Below are positions 12,460 through 23,570 of a stretch of 64,000 nt of DNA, piece by piece. A program made the translations under genes and the position numbers. Where the stretch lies: NCBI RefSeq assembly GCF_900240995.1, contig NZ_LT965953.1, positions 579,303 to 643,302 of the forward strand, in the 5' to 3' direction. Source of the DNA: Bacillus sp. Marseille-P3661 (lineage in GTDB: Bacteria > Bacillota > Bacilli > Bacillales > Bacillaceae_J). Within the stretch, counting starts at the first letter, position 1. Each line of letters starts with the position of its first letter. The notes under the pieces are model-generated. The model was given only the letters and a program-made list of their open reading frames with translations. It was not told the DNA's origin and searched no databases.

Positions 12460-13294
12460 AGTTTAGGAGAGATTAGTAAAATCTACCGTCATTCCGAAGT
12501 AAAAAAAGCCATATTTAACATACTAATACCGATGTGCAAGAAAACGCGATTGCCTATCAGGCTGCTTGCGCTTTCTGCTCATAATTTATAAATCCTTCTC
12601 CTTCCTATCACTAAGTGCACTTGCTGCATACCTCATACTGTTCAGTTTCATATATCCATTATTATTTAGTTCGTAGTTTTTTGTCGATATTTATCAAATA
12701 GAACCTTTAATATTTAAATTACGACAAAATTCACGGTGAATAGTCATATTTTATCGAAATTTCACATAATGTTTACAAATAATATAGCAGGATTTTATTA
12801 GATTGGTCTTGAATATTGGCTAAGTGATAAAAAATAGTAAATGTGTTTTTTGAGCAATATAAAATTTAATAGAAATTGATATCTTTCACCTAGTTTATTT
12901 GCAGACTTGTTTTTATGTAATAGTTTAAGGACCTTCAAAATAATCTTAAAGTTGAAAAGAAGATTAAAACCCCAACTACATTTTTGTAAGTGGGGCAAAG
13001 AGTGTTTCAAATTTCTAAAACTTCCTTTATAGGAGTATGGAATAGAACTATTGAGTGTTCCTCCTTACAAGTCAAACAAAGCAGAAAGTATATACGGGAC
13101 TACGAAAATAGTGGAGATATAGGGAGTTAGAGAGTATTTATAAAGCCCTTCTTTAATAATAAAACGTTAGTTTTTCCTCCTTTATCCCACCTTCTGCCAA
13201 ATATTAGGTTTTAATTATTTATTACAGGGTATAATATCAATTTAATCTATTTTAATATTCCTTAAAAAGCCATACATATTTAGGAGAGGGTTAT
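12460..13294. other. AT-rich intergenic region before glgB
   Basis: This 835-base region has no convincing gene. Two tiny reverse-strand frames (12586-12651 and 12523-12582) are the only coding-like features. An imperfect hairpin lies at 12970-12995 (CCCCA / TGGGG arms). A TATAAT at about 13229 could be part of the glgB promoter, but no good -35 accompanies it. Confidence 0.5.
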
Positions 13295-15271
13295 ATGGTT
13301 ATATCTCGACCTTCAGATTTTGAAACATATTTATTCCATGAAGGACAGCTCTTTCATAGTTATCAATCATTTGGAGCACATATAAGAGTAGAAAATGGTA
13401 TTCATGGAGTACGTTTTACCGTGTGGGCTCCACATGCAAATCAAGTTAATATTATCGGTGATTTTAATAATTGGAATGGTAAAAATTATCCGCTAGTAAA
13501 AGTAAATAAAGAAGGAATATGGTCAGGTTTCTTTCCTTCTTTAACAGCCGGTACCATTTATAAATATGAAATCATCACTCATGACAATTGTATTTTAAGA
13601 AAAAGTGACCCATATGCGTTTTACTCTGAATTACGTCCCAATACTGCATCGATAGTATACGATTTATTAAACTATCAATGGAATGACGATAACTGGATGG
13701 AAACAAAGAAAAATAAAGATTCTGTTAAACAACCAATGTTTATATATGAAGTTCATCTAGGGACGTGGAAAAAGAAGTCGAATGATGAACCATATACTTA
13801 TAATGAGTTAGCTGATGAATTGATCCGGTATGTCGTGGATCATGGCTACACTCATATCGAGTTATTGCCACTAGTTGAACATCCATTTGATCGTTCGTGG
13901 GGATATCAGGGAACGGGCTATTATTCTATTACTAGTCGATATGGAACCCCTGAACAGTTTATGTATTTCATAGATCAGTGTCATCAACATGGTATTGGCG
14001 TGATTTTAGATTGGGTTCCAGGTCATTTTTGTAAAGATGAACATGGTTTATATTTATTCGATGGCCAGCCTACTTTCGAATATCCAAACCCTTATGTCAT
14101 GCAAAATGACGTATGGGGAACTGCAAATTTTGATTTAGGGCGAACTGAAGTTAGGAGTTTCCTAATATCAAATGCAATTTTTTGGATGGATGTATATCAT
14201 ATTGACGGATTTAGAGTTGATGCCGTTGCTAATATGTTGTATTGGGATATGCATGGTAGGGGAACGATCGAAGAAAATCACTATGCGGTTGAGTTTTTAA
14301 AGACTCTTAATGATGAGGTGAAAAAGTTTGACTCATCCGCTTTAATGATTGCTGAAGATTCAACAGAATGGCCGCTTGTAACAGGTTCAACAGAAATTGG
14401 TGGGCTTGGGTTCAGTTACAAATGGAATATGGGTTGGATGAACGATGTTCTAAAATACATGGAATTAGATCCAATTCTCCGGAAATACAATCATAATTTG
14501 TTAACCTTTTCTCTTTTATACGCACATTCTGAGAATTTTATCCTTCCTTTTTCGCATGATGAGGTAGTACATGGGAAGAAGTCATTGCTAAATAAAATGC
14601 CGGGAGACTATTGGCAAAAATTTGCACAACTCCGTTTGCTCTATGGCTATTTAATAGCCCATCCAGGGAAAAAATTAGTATTTATGGGTGGTGAATTTGG
14701 TCAATTTGCAGAATGGAAGGATTTAGAACAGTTGGATTGGCAGCTTCTAGATTATGACATGCACCATAAAATGCATGCATATACTAAGAAGCTTTTAAAA
14801 TTTTATAAAGAAGAGTCATCGTTGTGGGAGCTTGATCATACGTGGGATGGATTTCAATGGATTGATGCGGATAATCATCACCAAAATATTTTATCTTTTA
14901 TTAGGAGGTCAGAAAATCCGGACCAATTCTTAATTGTTATTTGTAACTTTTCACCAAACGTTTATCATAATTTTAATATTGGTGTACCAACAGAAACCGA
15001 CTATATAGAAGTATTTTCTAGTGATCATGCTGATTTTGGTGGATCGGGGCAAACCAATTCTAAACGCTTGGAGAGTTTTGGGCAGCCATTTCATAACCAA
15101 CCTTATCGTATTTCATTAACAATTCCACCATTTGGCTTAACAATTTTAAAACCAGTGATTGAAAAAGGGAAGGAGCGAGGTACATACCATGCGCCAAAAA
15201 AAATGTATAGCAATGCTTCTAGCCGGAGGGCAAGGAAGCAGATTAAACTCATTAACAAAGAATCTTGCTAA
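13295..15271 (+). CDS. glgB: 1,4-alpha-glucan branching enzyme
   Basis: GlgB introduces alpha-1,6 branches into glycogen. This 658-residue protein has an N-terminal CBM48-type domain (about residues 15-120), a GH13 barrel and a C-terminal beta domain. Catalytic residues are the nucleophile Asp309 (DGFRVDAV), acid/base Glu354 (IAEDST) and Asp422 (SHDEVVHGK). The ATG at 13295 follows TAGGAGAGG. Homology to known GlgB ends near ILKP. The last 30 or so residues, rich in Lys and Arg, are read through the ribosome site and first codons of glgC, so glgB overlaps glgC by 83 bases. It is the first gene of glgBCDAP. Confidence 0.97.
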   Translation: MVISRPSDFETYLFHEGQLFHSYQSFGAHIRVENGIHGVRFTVWAPHANQVNIIGDFNNWNGKNYPLVKVNKEGIWSGFFPSLTAGTIYKYEIITHDNCILRKSDPYAFYSELRPNTASIVYDLLNYQWNDDNWMETKKNKDSVKQPMFIYEVHLGTWKKKSNDEPYTYNELADELIRYVVDHGYTHIELLPLVEHPFDRSWGYQGTGYYSITSRYGTPEQFMYFIDQCHQHGIGVILDWVPGHFCKDEHGLYLFDGQPTFEYPNPYVMQNDVWGTANFDLGRTEVRSFLISNAIFWMDVYHIDGFRVDAVANMLYWDMHGRGTIEENHYAVEFLKTLNDEVKKFDSSALMIAEDSTEWPLVTGSTEIGGLGFSYKWNMGWMNDVLKYMELDPILRKYNHNLLTFSLLYAHSENFILPFSHDEVVHGKKSLLNKMPGDYWQKFAQLRLLYGYLIAHPGKKLVFMGGEFGQFAEWKDLEQLDWQLLDYDMHHKMHAYTKKLLKFYKEESSLWELDHTWDGFQWIDADNHHQNILSFIRRSENPDQFLIVICNFSPNVYHNFNIGVPTETDYIEVFSSDHADFGGSGQTNSKRLESFGQPFHNQPYRISLTIPPFGLTILKPVIEKGKERGTYHAPKKMYSNASSRRARKQIKLINKESC

Positions 15272-16322
15272 ACCTGCTGTTCCATTTGGAGGGAAATATC
15301 GAATTATTGATTTTCCTTTAAGCAATTGTACAAATTCACAAATAGATACAGTTGGTGTTTTAACACAATATAAACCATTAGTTTTAAATTCTTATATAGG
15401 TATTGGCAGTGCCTGGGATTTAGATAGACGAGATGGGGGCGTTACTGTTTTACCACCTTATATGGAACAAGATGGTGGACAATGGTATAAAGGTACAGCT
15501 AATGCGATCTATCAAAATATGAACTTTATCGAACAATACAATCCTGAACATGTATTAGTACTGTCCGGAGATCATATTTATAAGATGGATTATTCAAAAA
15601 TGCTAGAATTCCATATTGAACGAGATGCAGATGCAACAATCTCTGTTATTGAAGTTCCTTGGGATGAAGCTAGTCGGTTTGGCATTATGAATACAAATGA
15701 ACAGCTAGAAATTGTCGAGTTTGAAGAAAAACCAACTGATCCCAAAAGCAATTTAGCTTCAATGGGAATTTATATATATAAATGGTCAACACTCCAAGCG
15801 TATTTGCGTATGGATGATCAAAATATTAACTCGAGTCATGATTTTGGTAAGGACGTTATTCCGCTAATGCTTGCTGAAGGGCTTAAGTTAAATGCGTATC
15901 CTTATCAAGGTTATTGGAAGGATGTTGGCACTGTTAAAAGTTTATGGGAAGCCAATATGGATTTATTAGAAGAAGAGCCTGAACTTATTTTAAATGATTA
16001 TAACTGGCGTATTTATTCTGTTAATCCAAATCAACCACCACAATATATTGCACCAACAGCAACGGTACAACGATCGATGGTAAATGAAGGATGCATGGTA
16101 TATGGGACAGTCGATCATTCTATTTTATTCCCTGGTGTCCATATCGGTGAAGGAACGGTCATAAAGGATTCTGTTATCATGCCTGGAGCAGTTATCGGGA
16201 AAAATTGCAGAATTGAAAAAGCTATTGTAGCAAGTGATATGGTTATTGAGGATGGACGTAAAATTTCACCTAAATTAGCTGAAGAGGTCGCATTAATAGC
16301 TGAAGAGAAAATTTTCTGTTAG
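15189..16322 (+). CDS. glgC: Glucose-1-phosphate adenylyltransferase, catalytic subunit
   Basis: GlgC makes ADP-glucose from ATP and glucose-1-phosphate, the committed step of bacterial glycogen synthesis. It is a 377-residue nucleotidyltransferase with GGQGSRL at 13-19, a metal/sugar-binding segment [15 protein letters not shown], and a C-terminal left-handed beta-helix (repeats from about residue 290). I choose ATG 15189, because the protein then begins [14 protein letters not shown] like known GlgC; AAGGAG lies 13 bases upstream. The start is inside glgB. GlgD follows 11 bases later. Confidence 0.97.
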   Translation: MRQKKCIAMLLAGGQGSRLNSLTKNLAKPAVPFGGKYRIIDFPLSNCTNSQIDTVGVLTQYKPLVLNSYIGIGSAWDLDRRDGGVTVLPPYMEQDGGQWYKGTANAIYQNMNFIEQYNPEHVLVLSGDHIYKMDYSKMLEFHIERDADATISVIEVPWDEASRFGIMNTNEQLEIVEFEEKPTDPKSNLASMGIYIYKWSTLQAYLRMDDQNINSSHDFGKDVIPLMLAEGLKLNAYPYQGYWKDVGTVKSLWEANMDLLEEEPELILNDYNWRIYSVNPNQPPQYIAPTATVQRSMVNEGCMVYGTVDHSILFPGVHIGEGTVIKDSVIMPGAVIGKNCRIEKAIVASDMVIEDGRKISPKLAEEVALIAEEKIFC

Positions 16323-16333
16323 GGGTGGTAGCA

Positions 16334-17362
16334 ATGAGAAATACAATGTTTGGAATAATAGATGCAACAACAAGTTTTGGTGATATGCAAGAATTAACGA
16401 TGATGCGGTCTCTGGCAGCCGTGCCGTTTGGTGGCCGCTACCGCTTAATCGATTTCGCACTATCCAATATGGTGAACTCCGGGATTCAGAGTGTAGCGAT
16501 ATTTCCGAAATTTCAATATCGTTCGTTAATGGATCATCTGGGGTCAGGTAAAGATTGGGATCTAAATAGAAAGAAAGACGGTTTGTTTTTCTTTCCTCCC
16601 CCGTTTAATACCGATAGAGATTATTCAGCGAGTGTTTTTCATTATTTTAAGTTTCATAGAGATTATTTTGAAAGAAGTACACAAAAATATGTAGTGATCA
16701 CTGGCAGTAATACTATTTGCAATTTAAACTTTAAAGATGTTTTGAATCGTCATCTGAAAACTGGTGCAGATATTACCGAGGTTCGAAAAGATGATAATCC
16801 TTTAAAGATGTATATCTTAGAAAAATCATTGTTAGTTGAATTAATAGACTCCCAAGGCCAAGGTTCGTATATTCCAGTATGTGAGGTAGTTGAAAATTAT
16901 AAGCCTAAATTAAAGATACATAGCTATGAATATGATGGCTACGCGGTAACAATTGATACTATTCAAAGTTATTATGAACACAGTATGGAATTGTTACAGC
17001 CACATATTATGCAACATTTATTTTCGAAAGATAATCCAATTTACACAAAGGTTAAGGATGAGCCACCGACTCGATATATGAAAGACGCATATGTTAAAAA
17101 TGCGCAAATCGCAAATGGTTGTATAATTGAAGGGCATGTTGAAAATAGTATTATTTTCCGTGGTGTAAAGGTAGGTAAAGGAACAGTTATTAAAAACAGT
17201 ATTGTTATGCAAAAGAGTCAAATTGAAGACGGAGCGGTTTTAGATAGTGTAATTGTTGATAAAGATGTAATTATAGAAAGTGGAGCAAGGATTGTAGGAG
17301 ATGCATTATCACCTGTAGTCATCCAAAAAGGTAGTATACAAGGAGAGCTGATGAATTCGTGA
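16334..17362 (+). CDS. glgD: GlgD, regulatory subunit of ADP-glucose pyrophosphorylase
   Basis: A 342-residue GlgC paralogue that forms a heteromer with GlgC in Firmicutes. The N-terminus reads [13 protein letters not shown], then [21 protein letters not shown]. It keeps the sugar-nucleotide fold but lacks the GGxGxRL triphosphate loop, so it is expected to be regulatory rather than catalytic. The ATG at 16334 has AGGGGTGG 5 bases upstream; an upstream GTG at 16325 lies inside that ribosome site and is unlikely. A C-terminal beta-helix is present. The stop overlaps the glgA start. Confidence 0.95.
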   Translation: MRNTMFGIIDATTSFGDMQELTMMRSLAAVPFGGRYRLIDFALSNMVNSGIQSVAIFPKFQYRSLMDHLGSGKDWDLNRKKDGLFFFPPPFNTDRDYSASVFHYFKFHRDYFERSTQKYVVITGSNTICNLNFKDVLNRHLKTGADITEVRKDDNPLKMYILEKSLLVELIDSQGQGSYIPVCEVVENYKPKLKIHSYEYDGYAVTIDTIQSYYEHSMELLQPHIMQHLFSKDNPIYTKVKDEPPTRYMKDAYVKNAQIANGCIIEGHVENSIIFRGVKVGKGTVIKNSIVMQKSQIEDGAVLDSVIVDKDVIIESGARIVGDALSPVVIQKGSIQGELMNS

Positions 17363-18786
17363 ACATTTTGTTTGTAGTTTCCGAATGTGTCCCATTTATA
17401 AAATCAGGTGGTCTTGCTGATGTTGCAGGTGCTTTGCCAAAAGAACTAACAAAGTTGGGTACGGATGTACGTGTGATTATGCCAAAGTATGGGACGATTC
17501 CTCAACAGTTTCGAGATGAGATGGAACACGTATGTGAGTTGAACGTAGAGTTAAGCTGGAGAAACCAATATTGTGGAATTGAAAGCTTTGAGTACGAAGG
17601 TATTGTTTATTATTTTATAGATAATGAATATTATTTTAAGCGTAGTACGATGTACGGCCATTATGATGATGCTGAACGATTTGCGTTCTTTAATCATGCT
17701 GTACTTAAAGCAATTCCGTATTTAGACTTTATTCCTGACATTATGCATTGTCATGATTGGCACACAGGGATGATCCCATTCTTGTTAAATGAACAATATC
17801 GTGGTTATGATGAGTATTCAAAAATTCGTACCGTATTTACAATTCATAATCTTCAGTTTCAAGGGATGTTCCCAAAAGAGATTTTAGGAGATCTATTGAA
17901 CTTGAATGAAGATTATTTTAATCCTAATCAATTAGAATTTTACGGCTGTGTTAATTTTATGAAAGCAGCTATTATTTCATCAGATGTGATTACCACCGTG
18001 AGCCCGACATATAAAAATGAGATTCAAATGCCATTCTTTGGTGAGAAGTTAGAGGGTTTATTACGTGCTAGAAACCATGCATTAATAGGTATATTAAATG
18101 GAATTGATGATGAAATTTACAATCCAGCTATCGATACCTATATTACAGCTAATTATGATGGGAATTCATTAGAAAATAAAAGTAAAAATAAAGCGCAGCT
18201 GCAAGAGGAATTTGGTCTTCAAGTCAAAGATAATACGCCTGTTATTGCTATTATATCTAGGCTAACAAAACAAAAAGGACTAGATTTGATTAAACGGGTT
18301 TTCCATGAAATTGTTAGAAATGATATTCAATTCATTGTTCTCGGTACAGGAGATTATGAGTTTGAACAATTTTTTAAGTACATGGAATGGCTTTATCCGG
18401 AGAAGGTAAAGGCGTATATTGGTTTTAATGAACAATTGGCACACCAAATATATGCTGGTGCAGATATGTTTTTAATGCCGTCTAAGTTTGAACCATGCGG
18501 ACTAGGCCAGTTGATCGCATTAAGTTATGGTACGATTCCGATTGTTAGAGAAACAGGGGGACTAAATGATACGGTCCGGTCATACAATGAATTTACGCAG
18601 CAAGGTAATGGGTTTAGCTTTAAAAATTTTAATGCACATGACATGTTGTATACGATTGAAAGGGCTATTCATTTTTACCATCAGGAATCGATATGGCCTG
18701 AGCTCGTAAAACGAGCAATTACCCAGGACTATAGCTGGTCTCAATCAGCATCAAAATATAATCAGGTTTACAGGAATATCATGTGA
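17359..18786 (+). CDS. glgA: Glycogen synthase (ADP-glucose type, GT5)
   Basis: GlgA adds glucose from ADP-glucose to the growing alpha-1,4 glucan. This 475-residue protein has the GT5 substrate motif KSGGLADV at residues 15-22, a glucan-side HCHDWHTG motif and the C-terminal [12 protein letters not shown] motif of the GT-B fold. It starts with GTG 17359, overlapping the TGA of glgD by four bases, with AGGAGAG about 12 bases upstream, so translation is probably coupled. It ends 150 bases before glgP. Confidence 0.97.
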   Translation: MNILFVVSECVPFIKSGGLADVAGALPKELTKLGTDVRVIMPKYGTIPQQFRDEMEHVCELNVELSWRNQYCGIESFEYEGIVYYFIDNEYYFKRSTMYGHYDDAERFAFFNHAVLKAIPYLDFIPDIMHCHDWHTGMIPFLLNEQYRGYDEYSKIRTVFTIHNLQFQGMFPKEILGDLLNLNEDYFNPNQLEFYGCVNFMKAAIISSDVITTVSPTYKNEIQMPFFGEKLEGLLRARNHALIGILNGIDDEIYNPAIDTYITANYDGNSLENKSKNKAQLQEEFGLQVKDNTPVIAIISRLTKQKGLDLIKRVFHEIVRNDIQFIVLGTGDYEFEQFFKYMEWLYPEKVKAYIGFNEQLAHQIYAGADMFLMPSKFEPCGLGQLIALSYGTIPIVRETGGLNDTVRSYNEFTQQGNGFSFKNFNAHDMLYTIERAIHFYHQESIWPELVKRAITQDYSWSQSASKYNQVYRNIM

Positions 18787-18936
18787 TTTAGGTATAATGG
18801 AAAGTGGTAAACGACGTTTAGTGCGGGCTTTTATTTCCTTCACTGATTGTTAATACCTGCAGCTATGACCTAAAGCCCCTTGAACTAAACGGGTTCTTAT
18901 TATTGCCAGTAAGAACAGAACAAAGGAGAGAAAGCT

Positions 18937-21330
18937 ATGTTCTCTAGCAAAGAAGCCTTTAAAAAGCGATTCTTAGACAAATTCGAGAGAATGTATGGGA
19001 AAAGTTTCGACGAGTCAACCTTACAAGAGCAATACAATACATTAGGGCAAATGATTCGTGAATATGTTAGTAAAGATTGGATCGAAACAAATGAGCGATA
19101 TCGATCTAATAAACAGAAACAAGTTTATTACTTTTCAATTGAATTTCTATTAGGGCGATTACTTGGCAGTAATTTATTAAATCTAGGAATTCGCGATTGT
19201 ATTGATCAAGGCTTAAAAGAGCTTGGAGTTTCATTGAATGAATTGGAAGAGCAGGAAGTGGATGCAGGTTTAGGGAATGGTGGACTTGGTCGTTTAGCAG
19301 CGTGCTTTTTAGATTCACTAGCTTCTTTAAACCTACCTGGACACGGGGTAGGAATACGTTATAAACATGGACTATTTGACCAGAAAATCGTTGATGGGTA
19401 TCAGGTTGAATTACCTGAACAGTGGCTGCGTAATGGGAACGTCTGGGAAATTCGTAAGGCCGGGCAGGCAATTGAAGTGAAGTTTGGTGGTGAGGTTAAG
19501 GTTTCATATGCAAATGGTGAATTAATGTTTCACCATGTAAACGCAGAAACCGTGACCGCAGTTCCCTATGATATGCCAATCATTGGATATGAGAATAAAG
19601 TGGTGAATACCTTACGGTTATGGAGCGCTGAGCCATCGCAATTCCGACCGGATAAAGGCGATGTGATGAAATACAAACGTGAAACCGAAGCAATTTCTGA
19701 ATTCCTTTACCCAGATGACACACATATAGAAGGAAAAATACTACGATTAAAGCAACAGTACTTTCTCGTATCAGCTGGTTTAAATAGTATCATCAGAAGC
19801 TATTTAAAAAATAATAATGATCTATGTAAAATTCACGAAAAAATCGCAATTCATGTTAATGATACACACCCAGTTTTGGCAATTCCCGAAATGATGAGAA
19901 TACTATTAGATGAGCAAGGCCTCGGTTGGGATGAGGCATGGGATATTACAACGAATACAATTTCGTATACTAATCATACAACCCTGTCTGAAGCATTAGA
20001 GACGTGGCCAATTTCAATCTTTAAGCCATTGCTTCCAAGAATTTATATGATCGTTGAGGAGATCAATGAAAGATTCTGCGCGGACTTATGGAAGAAATAT
20101 CCCGGTGATTGGCAGCGGATAGAGAGTATGGCTATTATTGCCCATGATATGGTTAAGATGGCACACTTAGCAATTGCCGGTAGTCATAGCGTAAATGGAG
20201 TAGCCCAAATCCATACGAATATTTTAAAAACGCGGGAAATGAAATTATTCTATGAGTTCTATCCTCACAAGTTTAACAACAAAACTAATGGTATTACACA
20301 CCGCCGTTGGTTACTAAAGGCTAATCCAGAATTAACAAATGTTATTACTGAAGCAATAGGCGGTGCATGGGCTGCAGAGCCAGTTAAATTAACTGAACTA
20401 AATTCATTTGTTCATGACACAGGTTTTCAAGATGAAATATATAATGTAAAACAATTTAATAAACAAAAGCTAGCGAAGCGAATTCAAAATTTAACAGGTA
20501 TTGTTGTGGATGAAGAGTCGATATTTGATGTACAGGTAAAAAGACTTCATGCATATAAACGACAGCTCCTAAATATTTTACACATTATGTATGTATACAA
20601 TCGTCTAAAAGAAGAGTCTAATTATACAATTACACCACGAACTTTTATATTCGGTGCTAAAGCTTCACCTGGATATTATTATGCAAAGAAAATTATAAAG
20701 CTTATTAATACATTAGCTGATAAGGTTAATAGCGATCCTAACACACGAGATATGTTAAAGGTTATATTCCTAGAGAATTACAGAGTGTCATTAGCTGAGG
20801 AGATCATCCCGGCTGCTAATATAAGTGAACAAATTTCAACTGCTAGTAAAGAAGCGTCGGGAACGGGTAATATGAAATTTATGATGAATGGTGCTTTAAC
20901 TCTTGGTACTCTTGATGGGGCTAATATTGAAATCTTAGAAGAGGTAGGACAGGACAATATCTATACTTTTGGTCTAACGGCTGACCAAGTTTTGTTCTAC
21001 CAAAGAAATGGTGGTTACCGAGCGTTCGAATACTATCACCATGATAAACGCCTACACCAGGTTATCAATCAACTAGTAAATGGCTTTTTCCCGGTCACAG
21101 GTCAAGAATTTGAAACAATCTACGACTCTTTATTAGTACAAAATGATGAGTATTTTGTGTTAAAAGATTTTGATTCCTATGTTGCGGCTCATGAAAAGGT
21201 TGACTTGGCTTACAAAGATCGTCAAGGTTGGATGGAAAAAAGCATTATCAATATTGCTCAATCAGGTCGTTTTTCTAGTGATCGCACGATTCAAGAATAC
21301 GCTGATGATATTTGGACCATTCATTCTTAA
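18937..21330 (+). CDS. glgP: Glycogen phosphorylase
   Basis: GlgP releases glucose-1-phosphate from glycogen ends by phosphorolysis using pyridoxal phosphate. The 797-residue length is usual for the family. The PLP-binding lysine is Lys647 in the motif GTGNMKFMMNGALTLGTLDG. The upstream glycine loop GLGNGGLGRLAACFLDS is intact. The ATG at 18937 is preceded by AAAGGAGAG. It is the last gene of the glg operon, so one transcript encodes both synthesis and breakdown; a perfect terminator follows. Confidence 0.97.
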   Translation: MFSSKEAFKKRFLDKFERMYGKSFDESTLQEQYNTLGQMIREYVSKDWIETNERYRSNKQKQVYYFSIEFLLGRLLGSNLLNLGIRDCIDQGLKELGVSLNELEEQEVDAGLGNGGLGRLAACFLDSLASLNLPGHGVGIRYKHGLFDQKIVDGYQVELPEQWLRNGNVWEIRKAGQAIEVKFGGEVKVSYANGELMFHHVNAETVTAVPYDMPIIGYENKVVNTLRLWSAEPSQFRPDKGDVMKYKRETEAISEFLYPDDTHIEGKILRLKQQYFLVSAGLNSIIRSYLKNNNDLCKIHEKIAIHVNDTHPVLAIPEMMRILLDEQGLGWDEAWDITTNTISYTNHTTLSEALETWPISIFKPLLPRIYMIVEEINERFCADLWKKYPGDWQRIESMAIIAHDMVKMAHLAIAGSHSVNGVAQIHTNILKTREMKLFYEFYPHKFNNKTNGITHRRWLLKANPELTNVITEAIGGAWAAEPVKLTELNSFVHDTGFQDEIYNVKQFNKQKLAKRIQNLTGIVVDEESIFDVQVKRLHAYKRQLLNILHIMYVYNRLKEESNYTITPRTFIFGAKASPGYYYAKKIIKLINTLADKVNSDPNTRDMLKVIFLENYRVSLAEEIIPAANISEQISTASKEASGTGNMKFMMNGALTLGTLDGANIEILEEVGQDNIYTFGLTADQVLFYQRNGGYRAFEYYHHDKRLHQVINQLVNGFFPVTGQEFETIYDSLLVQNDEYFVLKDFDSYVAAHEKVDLAYKDRQGWMEKSIINIAQSGRFSSDRTIQEYADDIWTIHS

Positions 21331-21360
21331 ATAGTACTTAATTAGACAGTATATCTTATA

Positions 21361-21402
21361 AAAAACAGTGCAAAATCCAAGTAGATTTTGCACTGTTTTT
21401 TT
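21361..21402 (+). terminator. Terminator of glgBCDAP
   Basis: A perfect 17-bp stem (21361-21377 / 21384-21400, core CAGTGCAAAATC) with a 6-nt loop and a T-run. Confidence 0.93.
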
Positions 21403-21541
21403 GAATTTATAACAACAGCCCTATGAAAAATTACCTATTTTACCTAATTTCCAAAATTATCTATTAAACTCTAAATCTACTGTCTTTTAGTATGTTAAAA
21501 TAAGATGATTGGAAAAAAATAGATACATAGGAGGCTTTCAA

Positions 21542-22837
21542 ATGAAGAAAGTAACAATCTCAATAGCGCTCATTATCGCAATGATCGCTATTACTCCATT
21601 CGCGTCTGTAAGTGCAAGTACAGACACGATTAACCGTGGGGAATTTTTCAAACTAGTTGTTGATCACTTAGAATATGATGGATCAAATGTAAATGTAGAA
21701 TTACCTTCAGATGTTGCTGCAAATTCTCCATTTGCAAACACTGTAAAGGTTTTAAAGCAAAAGAAAATTGTCGTGGGATTCCCGGATGGATCATTTAAAT
21801 TAGATCAAAAAATTACACCTGTGGAAGCAAGTGCAGTAATTAGTCGAATATTAGCATTAAAAGGTGAAGATGTTAGCTCGAAGTTAGCAGCGAATTATGG
21901 TGTTCGTTTTGGTGATGAAAAGTATTTAACATCAGCGACAGCAAAAGCTGTAGTTACTAAAGCTTTAACTAGTGACAAAAGCGCTCGTGAATTAATGGAT
22001 AAAATGGCCGTTGCCCAAAATGAACAAATCTCATTTAAAGCTACATCGGATATGTCTATGATAATGGACATGAATCTACCAGATTCCGAATCTGACGGTG
22101 TTCCGAATCCGATCACATTGGATGGCAGTATTACAATGATATTCAATAAAGAAAAAGGCATGTATCAGCAGATGAAAATATCCATGCCACTTCCTGAACA
22201 ACAGGAAGTATCAGTGGAACAATACTTTGTCCCAGAAGGCATATTTATGAAAATCAAAGACCCGATTACAGGTCAGGATCAATGGATGAATATGAGTGAA
22301 GCGATGCCATTTGATTTTATAGCTCTAATGGAAATGAATGAAGAAAACTTAAAGATGAGTCAGGACCTCAATAATAAGTATTTCATTTACAAAGATTTAG
22401 GTTTAGATGAAATTGCTGGAAAGCAGCTACAAAAAATAATTTTTAGTGGTAAGATCGATTCAATCGAAGAAGTACTTGGCATGATGGGAAATATGCTGGG
22501 TGATCAATCTGTTCTATCAAGTCTTGAAGGTCTTCCGAATATGACTATGTCCATGAATGGAACAGTATGGATTGATAAAGAAACCTCTTTACCATACCGA
22601 CAATTAATGGATTATGAAATCGTTTATGGCCAAAGTAATGATCCAGCAATGGCATCACCGATTGAAAAGATGAACTATGAATTGGATATGATTTATTCAG
22701 ACTTTGGTCAAGTTAACGAGATTGTTTTACCAGAAGAAGCGTTAAGTGCAGAAGTATTGCCAGGTCTAAACCAGCTTGAAGAATTGGAAGACGCTGAATA
22801 TCTTGAAAACGTTGAAGAGCCGCAGCCGCAATTATAA
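21542..22837 (+). CDS. Secreted SLH-domain protein with LppX/DUF6612-like region
   Basis: A 431-residue exported protein. I choose ATG 21542, with AGGAGG 7 bases upstream, giving a clean signal peptide (MKKVTISIALIIAMIAIT then ASVSAS, cleavage near residue 27). Residues about 30-110 form one SLH repeat and part of a second (GFPDGSFKLDQKITPVEA), a module that anchors proteins to the cell wall. The remainder is Met-rich and resembles lipoprotein-like domains that bind hydrophobic ligands (DUF6612 type), but this is inference from pattern. The C-terminus is acidic. It is monocistronic, between glgP and a stress-protein gene. Confidence 0.75.
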   Translation: MKKVTISIALIIAMIAITPFASVSASTDTINRGEFFKLVVDHLEYDGSNVNVELPSDVAANSPFANTVKVLKQKKIVVGFPDGSFKLDQKITPVEASAVISRILALKGEDVSSKLAANYGVRFGDEKYLTSATAKAVVTKALTSDKSARELMDKMAVAQNEQISFKATSDMSMIMDMNLPDSESDGVPNPITLDGSITMIFNKEKGMYQQMKISMPLPEQQEVSVEQYFVPEGIFMKIKDPITGQDQWMNMSEAMPFDFIALMEMNEENLKMSQDLNNKYFIYKDLGLDEIAGKQLQKIIFSGKIDSIEEVLGMMGNMLGDQSVLSSLEGLPNMTMSMNGTVWIDKETSLPYRQLMDYEIVYGQSNDPAMASPIEKMNYELDMIYSDFGQVNEIVLPEEALSAEVLPGLNQLEELEDAEYLENVEEPQPQL

Positions 22838-22938
22838 ACACAGAATTGCAAGTTTCTTAAAATATTCATTTTTTCCTACTATACTATCAGAATTTACATT
22901 GTAAAATAATAGTAGAAATATATATAGGAGTGAATAAT

Positions 22939-23379
22939 ATGCTAACCTTTTATTCTAGAATTTTAGTGGCTTACGACGGTTCAGATTTAAGCAAGAAGGC
23001 TTTAGAGATGGCAATTACCCTTGCAAAACAAGATGAGAGAATTCAAGTTGATGTTGTAGGTGTATCAAATCCACCAACAGCGGCATCAATGGGCAGCTAT
23101 GGTATATATAGTCAGGAATTAATCGAGGAATTAAAAGTAAGTGCTGCTAAGAGCTTAGATGATGTAAAAGTAATGTTATCTGAATTACCTAACAAAGCTT
23201 TTGCTGTTGTACTTGAGGGGAATCCTGGCAAAGTGATCGTTGAATTTGCTAATAAAAACAGTAGTGATCTAATCGTTATGGGAAGTCGAGGATTAAATGG
23301 TTTAGCGGAATTATTCTTAGGAAGCACAAGTCATTACGTTGTTCAACGTGCGCACTGTCCGGTGTTTATTGTAAAATAG
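22939..23379 (+). CDS. Universal stress protein UspA family
   Basis: A 146-residue cytoplasmic Usp-fold protein. It starts FYSRILVAYDGSDLSKKAL and ends with the ATP-binding signature GSRG-x9-GS, followed by HCPVFIV. That pattern places it in the ATP-binding Usp subgroup. The exact role of most Usp proteins is unknown; they support survival in stress or stationary phase. I choose ATG 22939, because the alternative GTG at 22930 lies in the AGGAG site itself. Single-gene unit with its own terminator. Confidence 0.93.
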   Translation: MLTFYSRILVAYDGSDLSKKALEMAITLAKQDERIQVDVVGVSNPPTAASMGSYGIYSQELIEELKVSAAKSLDDVKVMLSELPNKAFAVVLEGNPGKVIVEFANKNSSDLIVMGSRGLNGLAELFLGSTSHYVVQRAHCPVFIVK

Positions 23380-23394
23380 GCTGTGCACTAAATT

Positions 23395-23447
23395 AACCAG
23401 TATTACTCTAGGGAAGATCGTTACCCAAAAGTAGTACTGGTTTTTTT
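23395..23447 (+). terminator. Terminator of the usp gene
   Basis: A 13-bp stem with one wobble (AACCAGTATTACT 23395-23407 / AGTAGTACTGGTT 23430-23442), followed by seven T. Confidence 0.85.
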
Positions 23448-23570
23448 GGTTTTCGTATTATTAAAAAAAGGCCATTGAAGGGAAACAGCAATAACATTTT
23501 TCAAGCTCCGAAAAGGAAGAAGAAACTTCTAATAATAGTAACTTATCACCAGTTGTACCATAACAAGTAA

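Noticed and set aside
12798-13010. 70-codon reverse ORF before glgB
   Set aside because: AT-rich, no good ribosome site, composition of translated AT-rich DNA.
19106-19471. 121-codon reverse ORF
   Set aside because: It is antisense inside glgP, with no independent signals.
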